From contig JAIETK010000022.1 of the NCBI GenBank assembly GCA_019745325.1, positions 62,001 to 126,000 on the forward strand: DNA of 64,000 nucleotides, in the 5' to 3' direction. Position 1 is the first letter of the stretch. Every line of letters begins with the position of its first letter. Below the pieces are notes generated by a model. It had not been told where the DNA came from, made no database searches, and saw only the letters and a program-made list of their open reading frames with translations. Positions 26,068 through 35,455 of this stretch are shown here, piece after piece. This DNA is from Nitrosomonas sp. (lineage in GTDB: Bacteria > Pseudomonadota > Gammaproteobacteria > Burkholderiales > Nitrosomonadaceae). Position numbers and translations under genes: made by a program.

Positions 26068-26143
26068 TGGCTCCCCGACCAGGGCTCGAACCTGGGACCT
26101 GCGGATTAACAGTCCGTCGCTCTACCGACTGAGCTATCGGGGA
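26068..26143 (-). tRNA. tRNA-Asn (anticodon GTT)
   Basis: Read on the minus strand, 76 nt with encoded CCA. Acceptor TCCCCGA pairs with TCGGGGA. The D arm has AGCTCAGTCGGTAGAGC, the anticodon loop CTGTTAA gives GTT, and the T arm has GGTTCGAGCC. The 3' half (26068-26113) is the attachment site of the island on its left, whose insertion restores the gene. This is the only tRNA in the window. Confidence 0.95.
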
Positions 26144-26429
26144 ATTGGTGAGTTGCGCATGTTAACGTTTTGAAGCCTTCCGGTCAACCATTGCTAACGC
26201 CATTGCCGCAATATGGCCGGGATGTTTCCCGGTTGATTGCGGGGCGATGATTGATGATACAAAGTTTCTCAAAATAATTATTAATACTTCAGTGTGTTAT
26301 GAAAAGTCCTTAACTTATCCATAAGGATAATTTATTGAGCACTCCCTGGATTATAGTAAACTCACGCTTCGCTTGTTAAAATCAATTTTTATTAAAAAAC
26401 TAATCAAACTTATTAATTTAGGATTGTTC

Positions 26430-27647
26430 ATGAATACCGAAGATTTTCGCCCTGAAAAGAAAGCCGCCGTTTTTTATCCACCGCAACGCGTTTTAATGGG
26501 CCCTGGCCCGTCGGATACCCATCCGCGCGTGTTGAACGCCATGGCGCGTCCGACTTTGGGTCACTTGGATCCTGTTTTTACCGAGATGATGGAAGAGATT
26601 AAGGGGTTGATGCGCTATGCTTTTCAAACCAAGAACCGCATGACTTTCCCGGTATCCGGTCCGGGTTCGGTGGGAATGGAGATGTGTTTCGTCAATACCA
26701 TCGAACCCGGCGATAAAGTGATCGTTTGCCGCAATGGCGTGTTTGGCGGCCGTATGATCGAGAACGTTGAACGGCATGGCGGTGTGGCTGTGGTGGTTGA
26801 TGATAAATGGGGCGAGCCGGTTGATCCGCAGAAAGTGGAAGATGCGTTGAAGAAAAATCCGGATGCCAAGATCGTGGCGTTTGTTCACGCGGAAACCTCG
26901 ACTGGCGCGCAATCCGATGCCAAAACCTTGTGTGAAATTGCGCGCAAATATAATTGCCTGACGATCGTCGATACCGTGACTTCGCTGGGCGGTACGCCGA
27001 TCAAGGTCGACGAATGGGGCATCGATGCGATTTATTCCGGCAGCCAGAAATGTTTGTCCTGCCCGCCGGGATTGTCGCCGGTCAGTTTTTCCGAGCGCGT
27101 GACCGAGTTGGTTAAGAATCGCAAAACCAAAGTGCATAGCTGGTTCATGGATATCAGCCTGTTACTGAATTACTGGGGTTCGGCGGCCCGGACTTACCAT
27201 CATACCGCGCCGACCAATGCCTTGTATGGTTTGCATGAATCGCTTTTGATGTTGTATGAGGAAGGCTTGGAGCATTCTTGGGCGCGTCATCGTTACAATT
27301 ACGAAGCGTTGAAAGCCGGTTTTGCGACCATGGGTATGAATTACGTGGTGAAAGAAGAATATCGCTTGCCGCAACTGAACTCGGTTTATGTCCCTGCCGG
27401 CGTTGATGAGAAAGAAGTACGCCGCCGCTTGCTGGATGATTACAACCTGGAAATCGGCGCGGGATTGGGCGATTTTGCCGGAAAAGTATGGCGTTTCGGT
27501 TTGATGGGCACATCCTGCCGCGTCGAAAATGTCATTTTCTGTTTGAATGCCTTGGAAACCATTTTGTCGGATATGGGTGTGAAAGTCGAACGCGGTGCTG
27601 CTGCAGCGGCTGCGCATAAGACTTATGCTGCAAAACCGATGTTCTAG
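26430..27647 (+). CDS. Serine-glyoxylate / alanine-glyoxylate aminotransferase (class V)
   Basis: 405 residues from ATG 26430; the frame is open further upstream, but homologues begin near NTEDFRPEK. A PLP enzyme of fold type I: LMGPGPSDTHPRVL at the substrate side, HAETSTGA, DTVTSLGG, and the Schiff-base lysine Lys207 in SGSQKCLSC. It transfers the amino group of serine or alanine to glyoxylate, giving glycine. In an autotrophic ammonia oxidiser this fits recycling of 2-phosphoglycolate from RuBisCO oxygenation. The Ala-rich tail (GAAAAAAH) is characteristic of SgaA-like members. Monocistronic, ended by a strong hairpin. Confidence 0.9.
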   Translation: MNTEDFRPEKKAAVFYPPQRVLMGPGPSDTHPRVLNAMARPTLGHLDPVFTEMMEEIKGLMRYAFQTKNRMTFPVSGPGSVGMEMCFVNTIEPGDKVIVCRNGVFGGRMIENVERHGGVAVVVDDKWGEPVDPQKVEDALKKNPDAKIVAFVHAETSTGAQSDAKTLCEIARKYNCLTIVDTVTSLGGTPIKVDEWGIDAIYSGSQKCLSCPPGLSPVSFSERVTELVKNRKTKVHSWFMDISLLLNYWGSAARTYHHTAPTNALYGLHESLLMLYEEGLEHSWARHRYNYEALKAGFATMGMNYVVKEEYRLPQLNSVYVPAGVDEKEVRRRLLDDYNLEIGAGLGDFAGKVWRFGLMGTSCRVENVIFCLNALETILSDMGVKVERGAAAAAAHKTYAAKPMF

Positions 27648-27693
27648 CATCTCCCTAGATCAGTTACAATAACAATACTTTTTCGTTTTGATG

Positions 27694-27736
27694 CCACTTT
27701 CCCATCGGCAATGATGGGAAAGTGGTTTGTATTTTT
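27694..27736 (+). terminator. Intrinsic terminator after the aminotransferase gene
   Basis: CCACTTTCCCATC (27694-27706) pairs with 27713-27725 across a 6-base loop, followed by TTTGTATTTTT. Confidence 0.85.
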
Positions 27737-27760
27737 AGGCTCTAACGGATAAATCCGCTT

Positions 27761-28756
27761 ATGGTGGTTTTGGATTTTCCTTATTCGATGTTCGCGGCGC
27801 CTCTGCTGGCGTTTTTTTTGTCGTTTTTTTCCATTTTGTGGCTGATTAAAAGAAAAGCGGATTGGGTGCTGGATCAACCGAATGCACGTTCGCTGCATAC
27901 TGTTCCGGTTCCCCGGATCGGCGGCGTTTGTTTGTTATCCGCGGCGATGACCGCATGGCTTTGTTTTGCGGCAATCTTGCCATCCGCCGTTTTGCTGGGC
28001 GTGGCATTGCTGATGGCCATATCATTGATCGACGATATCCGGCACGCGCCCGTGTGGTGCCGTTTGTTGGTTCATGTGATTGCGGCTGCCTGGTTTGCCA
28101 TTGCGCTTTTATGGGGTGCCTATGATGGATTAACCGTGTTGTGTGTGATAATCGCAACAATCTGGATGTCGAACCTTTATAATTTCATGGATGGTTCGGA
28201 TGGCTTGGCAGGCGGGATGGCGATGATCGGGTTTGGTTGTTATGGGTTGATTGCTTATCTGGCGGGCGATCACAATTTTGCAATGATTAATTTCTCGATT
28301 GCCGCCGCGGCAATGGCTTTTTTGTTGCATAATTTTCATCCGGCGCGGGTTTTTATGGGAGATGCCGGTTCAGTTCCACTGGGGTTTCTGGCGGCAGTGT
28401 TCGGGTTGTTGGGGTGGTTGAACCAGCTCTGGACGATCTGGGTGCCTTTATTGATTTTTTCCCCTTTCATTACGGATGCCACGGTGACGTTGGCAAGGCG
28501 CTTATTGCAAGGAAAGAAGATTTGGCAAGCGCATCGGGAGCATTATTATCAGCGCTTGGTGCAAAGCGGTTTCGGTCATCGCAATACCGCATTGGCCGCC
28601 TATGCGTTGATGCTGATTGCCGGCGGCTGCGCGATATGGATCAATCAACAGGACATGGTGGTACAACAATGGGGCATGCTGATGTGGGGAGGGGCTTATT
28701 TTGCGGCAATGATGATTGCCGATCGCAGTCTCAAACCGTTCTCTGATCAGGGATAA
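27761..28756 (+). CDS. MraY/WecA/WbpL family glycan phosphotransferase
   Basis: 331 residues, about ten membrane helices. DDIRHAP in an early loop, NLYNFMDGSDGLAGG (the catalytic Asp loop) and FMGDAGSVPLGF are the MraY-superfamily motifs. It moves a sugar-1-phosphate (GlcNAc or a 6-deoxy relative) from UDP to undecaprenyl phosphate and starts a surface glycan. The next gene encodes a WbpM-like dehydratase, 1 bp after this stop, so the pair likely prepares and loads an N-acetyl-deoxy sugar, as WbpL and WbpM do. The exact sugar is not readable. Confidence 0.85.
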   Translation: MVVLDFPYSMFAAPLLAFFLSFFSILWLIKRKADWVLDQPNARSLHTVPVPRIGGVCLLSAAMTAWLCFAAILPSAVLLGVALLMAISLIDDIRHAPVWCRLLVHVIAAAWFAIALLWGAYDGLTVLCVIIATIWMSNLYNFMDGSDGLAGGMAMIGFGCYGLIAYLAGDHNFAMINFSIAAAAMAFLLHNFHPARVFMGDAGSVPLGFLAAVFGLLGWLNQLWTIWVPLLIFSPFITDATVTLARRLLQGKKIWQAHREHYYQRLVQSGFGHRNTALAAYALMLIAGGCAIWINQQDMVVQQWGMLMWGGAYFAAMMIADRSLKPFSDQG

Positions 28757-28757
28757 T

Positions 28758-30626
28758 ATGTTTGTCGGCCGATACGGAATTCGTACTTTTATCGCTTTTA
28801 CGCACGACTTTATCGCGATTGCCGCAGCTTGGTGGCTCGCTTACCTTTTACGTTTTAACTTTCAAATTCCGGCTTCGTCGGTGTTATTCCTTTTGGAGAC
28901 TATTCCCTGGATCGTGTTGGTTCAAGGCGGATTCTTTTTATGGCTGGGTCTTTACCGGGGGTTATGGCGGTATGCCAGCTTACCGGATTTGAAAAGAATT
29001 TTTATTGCGGTGATGGCCGGTTCCACAGCGGTGATTCTGCTGCTCGGGTTATCCGGTTCGCTGGTAAAAGTTCCCGGAGCGGTGATTGTGCTGGCACCCC
29101 TTTTATTGATGTTTATCATGGGCGGCAGCCGTTTGATTTACCGCGCCTGGAAAGAGCGCCGCCTATACGGCTTGGAAAGCCCCGAAGCCAAGCTGGTGCT
29201 CATTATCGGAGCAGGCAGCACGGCCGTCAATTTGGTCAAGGCATTGACCGGAAGCCGGGAATGGCATGTGGTCGGGATGCTGGACGACGATCCAAGAAAA
29301 TATGGCACCCGTTTGCAAGGCATTCGCGTTTTGGGAAAGATTGGCGAATTACCGCATTGGATTCATAAACTCAATGTCGAGCATGTGATTATCGCGACGC
29401 CATCGGTTTCCCGCCGGATTCACCGGCAGGCTTTGGAAATCTGCTCGGAACTGGGCGTTAAGGCAATGACGGTGCCGTCGTATGCCGATTTAATCAACGG
29501 AAAAGCAACGGTCTCGAATATTCGCGAAATCCAATTGGATGATTTGCTGGGCCGCGCACCGGTGGTTCTGGACGATGAAGGGTTGCACGGCCTGCTGACC
29601 GAAAAAGTTGTGTTGGTAACCGGAGCCGGAGGATCCATCGGTTCGGAATTGTGCCGTCAATTAGCGACATTTGCGCCAGGGCGGATAGTGTTTCTCGAAC
29701 TCAACGAATATGCGTTGTACAATGTTCAGGAAGAATTTACCGCGCGTTATCCTGAAATGAAAATGTCGTTTGTGATCGGTGATATCAAAGATCAGGAACG
29801 GATGGTGCAATTGTTCGAGCAATACCATCCGGTGGTGGTATTTCATGCCGCTGCTTATAAGCATGTGCCGCTGATGGAACTGGGGAATGCGTGCCAGGCT
29901 TTGTTGAACAATGTTTTGGGTACTTATGTGCTGGCGCAAGTGGCGATCCGTTTCGGTGTTGAAAAATTTGTGCTGGTTTCAACCGATAAAGCCGTGAACC
30001 CGGTTAGTGTCATGGGCGCCACCAAACGCCTGGCGGAAATGGTGTGTCAGGCGTTGCAGCAATCCATTCAGAAAGATCATGCGCATCGCACCTGCTTTGT
30101 AATGGTGCGTTTTGGCAATGTATTGGGCAGTACCGGCAGCGTCATTCCTAAATTCCAGGAACAAATTGCCAAGGGTGGCCCGATTACCATCACCCATCCC
30201 GACATGACGCGCTATTTCATGTCGATTCCCGAAGCCGCGCAACTGGTTTTACAAGCGGGGCTGATGGGGGGCACCAAAGGCGGCGGAGAGATTTTTGTAA
30301 TGGATATGGGCGATCCGGTCAGGATCGTGGATCTGGCGAATGACCTGATCCATTTGTCCGGATTGGCGGAAGGCGATATCCGGATTGTTTATACCGGTCT
30401 TCGTCCGGGTGAGAAGCTTCATGAAGAATTGCTGGCGGCTAATGAAAATACCTATCCGACACCGCATCAAAAGCTACGTATCGCGCAAGCGCGGCAGGTG
30501 GACGAACAATGGCTGGCTGGTTTAGTGGCATGGCTGGATAAAATTACCGTGCTCAATGATCAAGAAGTTCGCGATCAACTGACCAATTGGGTGCCGGAAT
30601 ATAGCCGCAAGGAAATTGAATCTTAG
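28758..30626 (+). CDS. WbpM/CapD-type UDP-GlcNAc 4,6-dehydratase
   Basis: 622 residues from ATG 28758; an earlier in-frame ATG lies inside the previous gene. Four N-terminal membrane helices (to about 115), then a first Rossmann domain (LIIGAGSTAVNLVK), then the SDR catalytic domain starting VLVTGAGGSIGSELCRQ, with STDKAVNPVSVMGATKR carrying the Met-Lys pair that replaces Tyr-Lys in this family. It converts UDP-GlcNAc to the 4-keto-6-deoxy sugar for the initial sugar of O-antigen or capsule. The stop overlaps the first bases of a short repeat. Confidence 0.9.
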   Translation: MFVGRYGIRTFIAFTHDFIAIAAAWWLAYLLRFNFQIPASSVLFLLETIPWIVLVQGGFFLWLGLYRGLWRYASLPDLKRIFIAVMAGSTAVILLLGLSGSLVKVPGAVIVLAPLLLMFIMGGSRLIYRAWKERRLYGLESPEAKLVLIIGAGSTAVNLVKALTGSREWHVVGMLDDDPRKYGTRLQGIRVLGKIGELPHWIHKLNVEHVIIATPSVSRRIHRQALEICSELGVKAMTVPSYADLINGKATVSNIREIQLDDLLGRAPVVLDDEGLHGLLTEKVVLVTGAGGSIGSELCRQLATFAPGRIVFLELNEYALYNVQEEFTARYPEMKMSFVIGDIKDQERMVQLFEQYHPVVVFHAAAYKHVPLMELGNACQALLNNVLGTYVLAQVAIRFGVEKFVLVSTDKAVNPVSVMGATKRLAEMVCQALQQSIQKDHAHRTCFVMVRFGNVLGSTGSVIPKFQEQIAKGGPITITHPDMTRYFMSIPEAAQLVLQAGLMGGTKGGGEIFVMDMGDPVRIVDLANDLIHLSGLAEGDIRIVYTGLRPGEKLHEELLAANENTYPTPHQKLRIAQARQVDEQWLAGLVAWLDKITVLNDQEVRDQLTNWVPEYSRKEIES

Positions 30627-30772
30627 GGAAATGCTGGCTGATTGACTGCACGGGCGAATCACTTCGTTGCGCGGCACCCGCATCCTCGTCTATCTTGATA
30701 TGCCTCGGTTGCTGCGTTCCGTGCGCCTCGTGCTTCCTCTCGTTCGCCGAATTAATCAGCGTTTCGTTAGGG
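30625..30772. repeat. Short inverted-end repeat, family 2, copy A
   Basis: About 148 bp. In reverse orientation it matches 56106-56252 over most of its length (GACTGCACG, CTTCGTTGCGCGG, TGCGTTCCGTGCGCCTCG, AATTAATCAGCG). The ends carry imperfect inverted repeats around GCTGATT. It fills the gap between two convergent genes and may terminate both. Confidence 0.75.
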
Positions 30773-30781
30773 AAAGCAGCT

Positions 30782-32467
30782 TTACGGTTGATAACTATCC
30801 AGCGTTCTGAGATTTTTAGTAATGCTGCCATTTTCCAATACGATGATCCGGTCAATTTTTTTGAGCTGCTGCGGAATTTGCTGGCTGAAGATCAACGTGG
30901 TGCGATTCTCCATCAAGTTTTCCAGAACTGACAGCAATTCGCCGGGATCGCAACCGGTCAATGCGAATACTTCATCCAAGATCAAGATCGGGGTGTTTTT
31001 GACGAATGCGCGGGCGATGCTGAGTTGCAGCAATTGCTGTGGCGTTATTTCGTTTGTTTCCAGAGTCACTTGCGTTTGCAAACCGGCGGGCAAATGACGG
31101 ATGAACTCCACCGCTCGTGAAGCCTGGGCGGCGGCGGTAATGGCAGCTTCGTTACTGCAGCGCTTCGCGCCGTACGCGATGTTGCCGGCGACTTTGTCGT
31201 CCAATAAAAAAGTGTCCGGGGAAACCATCGCAATATTGGCATGCAGGCTATCGAGTCTGATTTGCTCCAACGGATGGTCGTCCAGCCAGATTTTCCCGCT
31301 GACGGGCTGTTGCAGGCGAAGTATCAGATCAATCAATGCGGTTTTTTCTCCGGTGGAATAACCTTTAAAAACAACGATATTTCCTGGTTCAATGGTAAAG
31401 TTAATGTGATTCAGGCTGGATCCGGACTCTGCTTTATCGTCATAGCAAATTTTTTCGAATTGCAATTTTCCGTGAAACCGGGGAATGTCCAAAGTACCGG
31501 TATCGGTTTCAAGCGGTTGATCCAGAAACGCAAAAATGGTTTCTAACGGTTCCCGGTGATGCTCCAGTTTTTTGGGTATTTTTAAAATGCGCCGGACCGG
31601 TGCCACCAGCAGAAGCGTGGCGGTAACAAGCGCTCCGGTCTGCGGCAAGCTCAGGGCGCCATTAATGGCTTGAAACCCCACAGCATAACCGGCGGCTACG
31701 AGAATCAGCACCGCGATTGTTTGCGAGAACAAAGTTGCCATCGCGTTTCGTTTTGTTTGCCGCATTTCTTCCAGTTGAATCGTTCCGGAAATCTTTTCCA
31801 GACGTTCACTTTCTTGCGCGATGCCGCCATCCAGCCGGATTGTTCGATGATGTCCGATTGCTTGGGATAAATGTTGCAGTAAGCCGGCGATTGCGGATAA
31901 GTTTTGTTGATCGGACCGGCCGGAATCATCAGCCAGCCGGTAAATTAATGCAAGGAGCGGTGCGATCAGCACCAGCAGCATCGCAAAATCCTGATTAAGA
32001 TACAACGTGCATAACACTAAGACGGCCATTATCAGGCAATCTTGCAGCAATTGCGCGAAAAGGAGAGCCGTGCTCGGGGAAACTTGATGAATGCAGGCGA
32101 TCAGCTGATCAGCCCGATGGTTCATGGGTAATGATAAACCCTGGTTGATAGGCAATGCGAGCAACTTATTGATAACATCCAGCCGTAAATCCTGTGTCAG
32201 GAGACTGCTGGTCTTGCCAATCGAGAGGCGTTTGATATAAACAGCCGCAGCGTGGATCGTGAACAGCAGGATCATCATTACGGCTGCCGACTGCAGAATC
32301 GCGTGGTTTCCGGTGATGAAAATGCTATCCAGCAATTGATAAAGTAGAAGCGGAAAGGCGGCGATGGCCGCGGCCGCCAGCAACATCGAACCTGCTGTCA
32401 GCAAGTGTAATTTTCGATACGGCGTGAGTTTGGTGAATAGGCGGAGATAAAGTCGCATGCGGATCAT
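30782..32467 (-). CDS. ABC exporter-like half-transporter with degenerate ATPase motifs
   Basis: 561 residues, MsbA-like layout: six-helix membrane domain (about 1-300), nucleotide-binding domain (330-561). The motifs are eroded. Walker A reads GYSTGEKT (369-376), with the Gly before the Lys changed to Glu. The Q-loop Gln is Pro (VSPDTF, about 417). The LSGGQ signature is ITPQQ (474-478). The D-loop is not SALD, and the H-switch His is Gln529 (IFSQQ). Walker B (LILDE) is kept. The frame is intact over 1.7 kb, so it is translated but probably weak or inactive as an ATPase. It may act as a partner in a heterodimer or in polysaccharide export. Confidence 0.8.
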   Translation of the reverse strand: MIRMRLYLRLFTKLTPYRKLHLLTAGSMLLAAAAIAAFPLLLYQLLDSIFITGNHAILQSAAVMMILLFTIHAAAVYIKRLSIGKTSSLLTQDLRLDVINKLLALPINQGLSLPMNHRADQLIACIHQVSPSTALLFAQLLQDCLIMAVLVLCTLYLNQDFAMLLVLIAPLLALIYRLADDSGRSDQQNLSAIAGLLQHLSQAIGHHRTIRLDGGIAQESERLEKISGTIQLEEMRQTKRNAMATLFSQTIAVLILVAAGYAVGFQAINGALSLPQTGALVTATLLLVAPVRRILKIPKKLEHHREPLETIFAFLDQPLETDTGTLDIPRFHGKLQFEKICYDDKAESGSSLNHINFTIEPGNIVVFKGYSTGEKTALIDLILRLQQPVSGKIWLDDHPLEQIRLDSLHANIAMVSPDTFLLDDKVAGNIAYGAKRCSNEAAITAAAQASRAVEFIRHLPAGLQTQVTLETNEITPQQLLQLSIARAFVKNTPILILDEVFALTGCDPGELLSVLENLMENRTTLIFSQQIPQQLKKIDRIIVLENGSITKNLRTLDSYQP

Positions 32468-32605
32468 TTTACATCAACATTCCCCCGGTATCGCAGCGCG
32501 CGATCATCGGGCATACGGCATAGATATAGTACAATCGTCAATTGTTTATCATGAACTGATCCGGCTATATCCGGTATTTCCTATTTAAGAGGTCATTTTA
32601 TATCC

Positions 32606-33490
32606 ATGCTTCCACGACGAAAAGGTATTATCCTGGCGGGCGGTTCCGGTACCCGGCTTTATCCGGTGACGCAGACAATATCCAAACAATTGCTGCCGGT
32701 ATTCGACAAGCCGATGATTTATTATCCGCTCAGTACATTGATGCTGGCCGGAATCCGGGAAATTCTGGTGATTTCCACGCCGCGCGATATCGGTAGTTTT
32801 CAGGAATTATTGCAAGATGGAAGCCAGTGGGGATTGGCTATTTCCTATGCGGAACAGCCATCTCCCGATGGGCTGGCGCAGGCTTTTCTGATCGGCGAAT
32901 CGTTTATCGGTAACGATCTTTCGGCATTAGTGCTGGGTGACAACATTTTCTATGGGCACGACTTCCAGCAGCTATTATTTAATGCCATGAAACGCACCGA
33001 AGGCGCCAGTGTTTTCGCCTACCACGTGCACGATCCGAAACGCTATGGCGTTGTTGAGTTCGATGCCGCCGGCAAAGTGATGAGTCTGGAGGAAAAACCC
33101 GAGCAGCCAAAATCCAATTTCGCAGTCACCGGTTTATATTTTTACGACAGCAACGTTGTTGCTTATGCCAAGCAACTGAAACCGTCGGCACGCAACGAAC
33201 TGGAGATCACCGATTTGAACCGGATTTATCTGGAGCATGCGGCGCTCAATGTGGAAATCATGCGGCGCGGTTATGCCTGGCTGGATACCGGCACGCACGA
33301 ATCGTTGCTGGATGCGAGTCAGTTTGTCGCTACGATCGAGCACCGGCAAGGTTTGAAAATATCTTGCCCCGAAGAAATTGCATACCTGCAAGGATGGATC
33401 GACGCTCAACAACTCGAGCGGCTGGCATTGCCATTGGCAAAAAACGGCTATGGGCAATATTTGTTGCAAGTGTTGAAACGCGGTTTTTAA
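32606..33490 (+). CDS. rfbA: Glucose-1-phosphate thymidylyltransferase
   Basis: 294 residues, full length. [14 protein letters not shown] (about 9-22) binds the nucleotide, [21 protein letters not shown] follows, VLGDNIFYG (Asp binding Mg) and EEKPEQPKS are as in RmlA. It makes dTDP-glucose from dTTP and glucose-1-phosphate, the first step of dTDP-rhamnose synthesis. The next gene is rfbC; rfbB and rfbD are not in the window, so the pathway must be completed elsewhere. No clear terminator separates the two genes (29 bp). Confidence 0.95.
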   Translation: MLPRRKGIILAGGSGTRLYPVTQTISKQLLPVFDKPMIYYPLSTLMLAGIREILVISTPRDIGSFQELLQDGSQWGLAISYAEQPSPDGLAQAFLIGESFIGNDLSALVLGDNIFYGHDFQQLLFNAMKRTEGASVFAYHVHDPKRYGVVEFDAAGKVMSLEEKPEQPKSNFAVTGLYFYDSNVVAYAKQLKPSARNELEITDLNRIYLEHAALNVEIMRRGYAWLDTGTHESLLDASQFVATIEHRQGLKISCPEEIAYLQGWIDAQQLERLALPLAKNGYGQYLLQVLKRGF

Positions 33491-33519
33491 TCGTTTTTGA
33501 GTGTTAGAGGCTATCAGGC

Positions 33520-34065
33520 ATGAAATCAAGTCGTTTGGCAATTTCCGATATCATTTTGCTGGAACCCCGTGTATTCAGCGATAACCGCGGTTATTTTTTC
33601 GAGAGCTTCAATCAACGGGAATTTGAAACCATTGTTGGGGAACCGGTCAGCTTCGTGCAAAGTAACCATTCGCAATCGGTGCAGAATGTGTTGCGCGGTT
33701 TGCATTACCAGATCAAGCATGCGCAAGGAAAAATGGTGCGCGTGGTGGTTGGCGAAGTGTTTGATGTCGCGGTCGATTTGCGCCGGTCGTCGCCGACTTT
33801 CGGGCAGTGGGCCGGCGATGTGCTGAGTGCTGCTAACAAAAAACAATTATGGATACCGCCTGGGTTTGCGCATGGTTTTGCCGTGCTATCCGAAACGGCT
33901 GAGCTTTTGTATAAAACCACCGATTACTGGTCGCCGGAACATGAGCGCTGCATTGCCTGGAATGACCCGACTTTGGCGATTGACTGGCCGCTGGGCGCGG
34001 AACCCATTCTCTCCGGTAAAGACGCGCAAGGCGTGGCGTTCACTGAAGCGGAAGTTTACGATTAG
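33520..34065 (+). CDS. rfbC: dTDP-4-dehydrorhamnose 3,5-epimerase
   Basis: 181 residues, one cupin fold as in RmlC. FESFNQREFE, NVLRGLHYQ (with the catalytic His), GKMVRVVVGEVFDVAVDLRRSSPTFGQW and IPPGFAHGFAVLSE (second His motif) appear in order; TTDYWSPEHERCIAWNDP closes the active site. It epimerises the 4-keto-6-deoxy sugar after RmlB and before RmlD. It lies 29 bp after rfbA and 11 bp before radA, so the three may share a transcript. Confidence 0.95.
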   Translation: MKSSRLAISDIILLEPRVFSDNRGYFFESFNQREFETIVGEPVSFVQSNHSQSVQNVLRGLHYQIKHAQGKMVRVVVGEVFDVAVDLRRSSPTFGQWAGDVLSAANKKQLWIPPGFAHGFAVLSETAELLYKTTDYWSPEHERCIAWNDPTLAIDWPLGAEPILSGKDAQGVAFTEAEVYD

Positions 34066-34076
34066 CAGCCATCGTC

Positions 34077-35426
34077 ATGGCCAAGCAGAAAACCATCTAC
34101 TCCTGTACTGAATGCGGCGGCCAAACCTTGAAGTGGCAAGGCCAGTGTCCGCATTGCCAGGCATGGAATACCCTGATTGAAACCCTTGCGGAAAAACCGG
34201 TATCGCGTTTCAGTCCGGTCTCTGAAACCGGCGAAGTGCAAAATTTAAGCATGATCGAAGCGCGGGAAGAACCGCGCTATCCTACCGGCATCGAAGAACT
34301 CGACCGGGTGCTGGGCGGTGGCATGGTACGTGGCGGGGTGGTGCTGCTGGGTGGCGATCCCGGCATCGGCAAATCGACTTTGCTGTTGCAAGCATTATCA
34401 TCCATGTCGGCACAGCATGCCGTACTGTACGTCAGCGGCGAAGAATCGGCGCAGCAAGTGGCGTTGCGCGCCAAGCGGCTGGCGCTGGATGTCCGTTCGG
34501 TTGATTTGTATGCGGAAATTCAGCTGGAAAAAATCCAGGCGGTACTGACGAAACGCAAGCCGGCTGTCGCCGTGATCGATTCGATCCAGACGGTTTATTC
34601 GGAAATTTTGCAATCCGCGCCGGGTTCGGTTGCGCAAGTACGCGAATGCGCGGCGCAATTGACGCGGCTGGCCAAGTCGAGCGGCACTTGCATCATCCTG
34701 GTCGGCCATGTCACCAAGGAAGGCGCGCTGGCAGGGCCGCGCGTGCTGGAGCACATGGTTGATACCGTGCTGTATTTCGAAGGTGATATGCACTCCACTT
34801 TCCGCATGATCCGCGCGTTCAAGAACCGTTTTGGCGCGGTCAATGAATTGGGGGTGTTTGCGATGAGCGAGAAGGGGCTGCGCGAGGTTAAAAACCCTTC
34901 GGCGTTATTTTTGTCGCACCACGATGCGCAAGTACCGGGATCGTGCATCATGGTGACGCAAGAGGGAACGCGTCCGTTGCTGGTGGAAATTCAAGCTCTG
35001 GTTGATGAAGCGCGTTCACCGAATCCGCGCCGGTTGTGCGTCGGCCTGGAACAAAACCGGCTGGCAATGCTGTTGGCGGTGTTGCACCGTCACGCCGGCA
35101 TTCCATGTTACGATCAGGATGTATTCATCAACGCCGTGGGAGGGGTCAAAATCACCGAACCCGGCGCCGATCTGGCGATTTTGCTGGCCGTTGTTTCGTC
35201 GTTGAAAAACAAGCCGTTGGCGGAAAAAATGATTGTCATCGGTGAGGTCGGTCTGGCAGGTGAAATCCGCCCGGTGCAGCGCGGCCAGGAAAGGTTAAAA
35301 GAAGCCGCCAAACTGGGTTTCAAACAAGCGATCATTCCGCTGGCGAACAAGCCCAAGCAAACCATCGAGGGTATGACCATCATTCCGGTGGCGCGTCTTA
35401 AGGATGCCGTTGTGCACATGCATTGA
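34077..35426 (+). CDS. radA: DNA repair protein RadA
   Basis: 449 residues, usual length. A zinc finger near the start (CTECGG, then CPHC), a RecA-like core with Walker A GGDPGIGKST, the RadA-specific KNRFG (about 240) and a Lon-protease-like C-terminal domain. RadA drives branch migration of recombination intermediates alongside RecA. It follows rfbC by 11 bp. The link to sugar genes is positional and has no obvious functional meaning. Confidence 0.95.
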   Translation: MAKQKTIYSCTECGGQTLKWQGQCPHCQAWNTLIETLAEKPVSRFSPVSETGEVQNLSMIEAREEPRYPTGIEELDRVLGGGMVRGGVVLLGGDPGIGKSTLLLQALSSMSAQHAVLYVSGEESAQQVALRAKRLALDVRSVDLYAEIQLEKIQAVLTKRKPAVAVIDSIQTVYSEILQSAPGSVAQVRECAAQLTRLAKSSGTCIILVGHVTKEGALAGPRVLEHMVDTVLYFEGDMHSTFRMIRAFKNRFGAVNELGVFAMSEKGLREVKNPSALFLSHHDAQVPGSCIMVTQEGTRPLLVEIQALVDEARSPNPRRLCVGLEQNRLAMLLAVLHRHAGIPCYDQDVFINAVGGVKITEPGADLAILLAVVSSLKNKPLAEKMIVIGEVGLAGEIRPVQRGQERLKEAAKLGFKQAIIPLANKPKQTIEGMTIIPVARLKDAVVHMH

Positions 35427-35455
35427 TAAAGACCCGGAAATTCCGGTACGAATGA

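Larger units (their letters stand above)
18223..26113. mobile_element. Integrative element in tRNA-Asn, about 7.9 kb
   Basis: Bounded by perfect 46-bp direct repeats of the tRNA-Asn 3' half. Gene order: integrase, HigBA-type toxin-antitoxin, unknown protein, AlpA-like regulator, HUH replication initiator, DUF262-HEPN pair, ParE-type toxin-antitoxin on the opposite strand, then the intact tRNA. There are no capsid, tail or conjugation genes, so it resembles a replicative satellite or integrative plasmid that would need a helper to transfer. A 21-bp repeat stands near each end (18422-18442 and 26003-26023). Confidence 0.85.
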
